Assembly: GCA_964020155.1 (NCBI GenBank) | Contig: OZ026555.1 | Coordinates: forward strand, 1,273,515-1,337,514 | DNA length: 64,000 nt | DNA from: Chondrilla cf. caribensis | Taxonomy: Eukaryota > Porifera > Demospongiae > Chondrillida > Chondrillidae | Direction of reading: 5' to 3' | Part shown: piece after piece, positions 61,355-64,000 of the stretch | Numbering within the stretch: position 1 is the first letter of the stretch | Layout: each line of letters starts with the position of its first letter | The notes under the pieces: model-generated | Told to the model about the DNA's origin: nothing | The model's input: only the letters and a program-made list of their open reading frames with translations | The model's database searches: none | Made by a program: the position numbers and the translations under genes

Positions 61355-62860
61355 ACACATACACACACGCATATATGTACACATGCACACATACACCCAC
61401 AAGCACCACATACACACCCACCCACCCACCCACCCACACACACACACACACACAAGCACGTGCACTACACACACACACACACACACCTCTTCACTTGCAT
61501 TCACATTACAGTGACATTCATTGATAAGGAATCTTGCAACTTCCTGAGCATTTTCTGCTGTAGCTATCATCAAAGGGGTCAGCTTTTCCTGAAGCGGCAT
61601 TGACAACAGTGTGTACAAGTAGTACTCCATACTACACAAAATGCTGTACACATACATATACATCTGATACATTAGCAAGTAAATAATATAATAGTTAAAT
61701 ATGATTAAAGTATTCAATGACATACTATAACATACATACATAGTTATTCTTAGGGCCTACATTATTATTAGTTTTCATTGCGACTTTCTGGTATCTTATG
61801 CTCGTCCAATATATAACATATGTGTTTTCATGTGTAACTGCAACAGTAAATTTATATTGCTGTAATTTATTTTGCACGAAGAAAGATGGCCGAATTTGTA
61901 ACACCAAGAATTGGAAATTGGGCTAGAATTCGAGCATTTAAGCTTCATTGAACGTGATTTTATCAGCAAAGGTTCTTCTATATCTAAGAAAGATGCCCAA
62001 GTAATAATTATTCGAGTGTGGGGTGGCAGACCCACGAGTTTTCAAACTCGAATTACTTGTTATCATACATGATGGCAAGTATACATGCCTAATGGAATGG
62101 AGCCAGCCATTATCAGAATGATAATTCATCAGAATGGCACATTACCGCAAAAAGAAATTGTCTAACACCCATACAAGTGGAATCCAGATGAACAAGGTTC
62201 ACCTGCATATGCAATACATATAATCCAAGTGTTCATGGGTATACTAGTGCTGGGAATTGGCTTTATTTTCAAATCAGTGCTTATCAGTACAGAGTAACCA
62301 ATTGGTTAATAATGATTATAATCACTGGAAGTAATTAAGAGGGTGTTACTGGAAACCACTCCCATTATATTAGGCTAAGTAGTTACCTGCAGACTTCATG
62401 TCTTCAGAGCCATTTTCACAGTTCAGATACTCGCAAAGTAAGAGATTAAAACTACTGAGTGGAAGCAGTTGGTAATAAAGTGTGTGTGTGGAGGGGGGCT
62501 TCCTGTGATACACACTTGATTACTTTCTGTGATTAATCAATTTGCTTGCACTAATGCCAATAGTCAGATTAGAAATTGAAATAGATTGATTAATCAGTTA
62601 ATAGATCAATCGTTCCAGCAGTAATACATATTACTGAATTATACCCCATTTATAGTAATTAACATAAACATGCAGTGTACATGGCATTGTATTCATATAC
62701 TCACATCATCTGTAATATTTGGATCTACTCCAAATTCCTCAATGAGAGCTTTCACTGACTCAAGCTTTCCACAGTTAGCAGCATAATGGAGGGCAGTACG
62801 ACCAAACTGACAATATACGAAGAGGAAGCTATTATCATTAATAAAATAATATTATTATCT

Positions 62861-62900
<40 letters not shown>

Positions 62901-64000
62901 CATTGAAATGTCAACAAGATTAAGCAATGCTACAGTACATAATAGACAACAGCAGAACAGAAACTCAGTCTGTGCATCAAGAAATAATACTCATACAGTA
63001 CAGCATTCATATGGGTGCATTCCAGTCTCTTACAAATAAACATGTGTCCTGACTGGCAGCATCATCAAAGAGACCAACAGGGATATGTACAAATCCTGTG
63101 AAACCCTGAGATCCCCAGACGTAACAATTGATCAATCAATTAGCTACCAAAAGGTCAGTAAGAGGCCAATCAGGTACATGATATTTATATGACCTTTAGG
63201 AAGGAACTCAGGGAATAGATACTTCTAAAGAACACCTCAAACTTCATCCTTGGTATGGGATACCAAGGATGCATCCCCTGTGTATCCCTCGTAAAGGCGA
63301 TACAATAACCTACAATGTCATACATATGCAGTACACGTGCAAACACACATCAAACATCTACACATTGTCAAACATTATTACATATAGTACACACATACCC
63401 ACGCAGAACAAGGGAAACACATGATGAAATACACACATGCACACATGCACTATTTGCAATACAATTATCGAGGACCCTAATTAATGAGTAATTATAGGGG
63501 ATCCCTTTGTTCAGAGGTCCATTACTAGACTACATTACTACATGCGGACACAGAATGGTGTCCCTACTGCAGAGGTTTCTTCAGTTCATGCAGTGGTTCG
63601 TAAGAGAGGTTTACTGTATTATAGACGGACCATGAGGATGATGGAAAGGGATCCAGCTACACAGTTTCACTACCCCCTACACATGGCATACAATGATGCC
63701 GCACATGCAATGTTTACACTCAGAAACCTCACCTGAGAAACAACACACTTGTTGGCATGGTAACCCTTGATAAACACTCTCAGAATGTCAACATGACCAT
63801 TAATAGCCGCTCTATGTAAAGGAGTCTTACATTCCTGAAATAATACAATCAGAACAATTTCTACTAAAATAAACTTTAAAGTATTTATTCATTTGATCCT
63901 ACACACTATACATATATGTAATCCTTTAGTTGAAGGATTAGATTCTGAAGCATTAATTGGTCAGGTAGATTGTTAGATATGTACTCGATCAATCATTTTA
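59641..64000 (-). CDS. Gene F: ankyrin-repeat protein, exons E22-E29 (5' end off window)
   Basis: Exons in transcription order: 63733-63834 (E22), 62705-62806 (E23), 61487-61588 (E24), 61023-61124 (E25), 60361-60462 (E26), 60031-60132 (E27), 59785-59883 (E28), 59641-59718 (E29, stop TGA 59641-59643). All are phase 0, open, with GT and AG signals. Exon sequences are closest to gene E (for example E27 NGISILQMVATVNQLNVMEY and E28 [19 protein letters not shown]). No exon is visible between 63835 and the right edge, so intron 21 continues out of the window. E24's donor runs directly into a (GT)n tract, as in gene E. The rest of the gene should lie to the right. Confidence 0.85.
59886..59961. repeat. 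(TG)n at the E28 acceptor, gene F
   Basis: The transcript ends CACACAG at the exon; gene E has only a few units at 43501. Confidence 0.9.
61203..61486. repeat. (CA)n at the E24 donor, gene F
   Basis: The donor GTGTGTGTG is the start of the tract; includes a cccacccacccaccc run at about 61415-61436. Confidence 0.9.
61850..62070. repeat. Dispersed repeat copy, inverted, intron E23-E24 of gene F
   Basis: Reverse orientation of the family at 2575-2790. Includes gaaattgggctagaattcga and ends in acccacgagttttcaaactc. Confidence 0.6.
62245..62623. mobile_element. hAT-like MITE in gene F, same intron as in gene E
   Basis: Begins TAGTGCTGGGA and ends near cgttccagcagta; orthologous to the copy at 46252-46627, so it predates the E/F duplication. 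Confidence 0.6.

Overview
The window is eukaryotic, nuclear and almost certainly from an invertebrate animal. It is AT-rich, with short exons in short to medium introns (GT...AG), many short inverted-repeat transposons with TA target sites, and very abundant (CA)n/(TG)n microsatellites. I cannot name the species. A sponge or another early-branching metazoan is a guess based on the large single-repeat-per-exon ankyrin genes.

Layout: six tandem paralogous genes, all on the minus strand, fill the window. They are called A to F from left to right. A (1-5256, 3' end off the left edge), B (5630-7449, a short seven-exon derivative), C (8312-25298), D (26177-42464), E (43252-58891) and F (59641-64000, 5' end off the right edge). 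Intergenic gaps are 373 to 878 bp. C, D and E have the same 29-exon architecture: an acidic N-terminal exon (E1), a 52-nt exon ending in [10 protein letters not shown] (E2), then 27 phase-0 exons (E3-E29). Each of these encodes one ankyrin repeat, except E16, which encodes two. The predicted proteins are 998, 1000 and 1000 residues with 28 ankyrin units. I see no signal peptide, membrane segment or other domain. A shows E1-E13 and F shows E22-E29 in the same order. B keeps only E1, E2, E3, E11, E26, E28 and E29, and the E26 donor has been replaced by a microsatellite.

Introns carry most of the other content: dinucleotide repeats that often abut splice sites (GT-strand at donors, CA-strand at acceptors), a 25-bp minisatellite filling the E7-E8 intron of C, D and E, a dead non-LTR retrotransposon on the plus strand in C (17698-20588), a foldback element in D (28039-28747), and several TA-target MITE families. 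Which paralogs share which insertions shows the array's history: D looks like a mosaic with an E-like 5' half and a C-like 3' half, switching near 33.7-34.5 kb.

The items most worth following are the array as a paralogous ankyrin-only repertoire whose variation concentrates at exon starts (the ankyrin finger loops), the introns with complementary (GT)n and (CA)n ends, and a kappaB-like palindrome at a fixed 16 bp upstream of the start codon. No function is known for these proteins from sequence alone. No tRNA, rRNA or CRISPR was seen.
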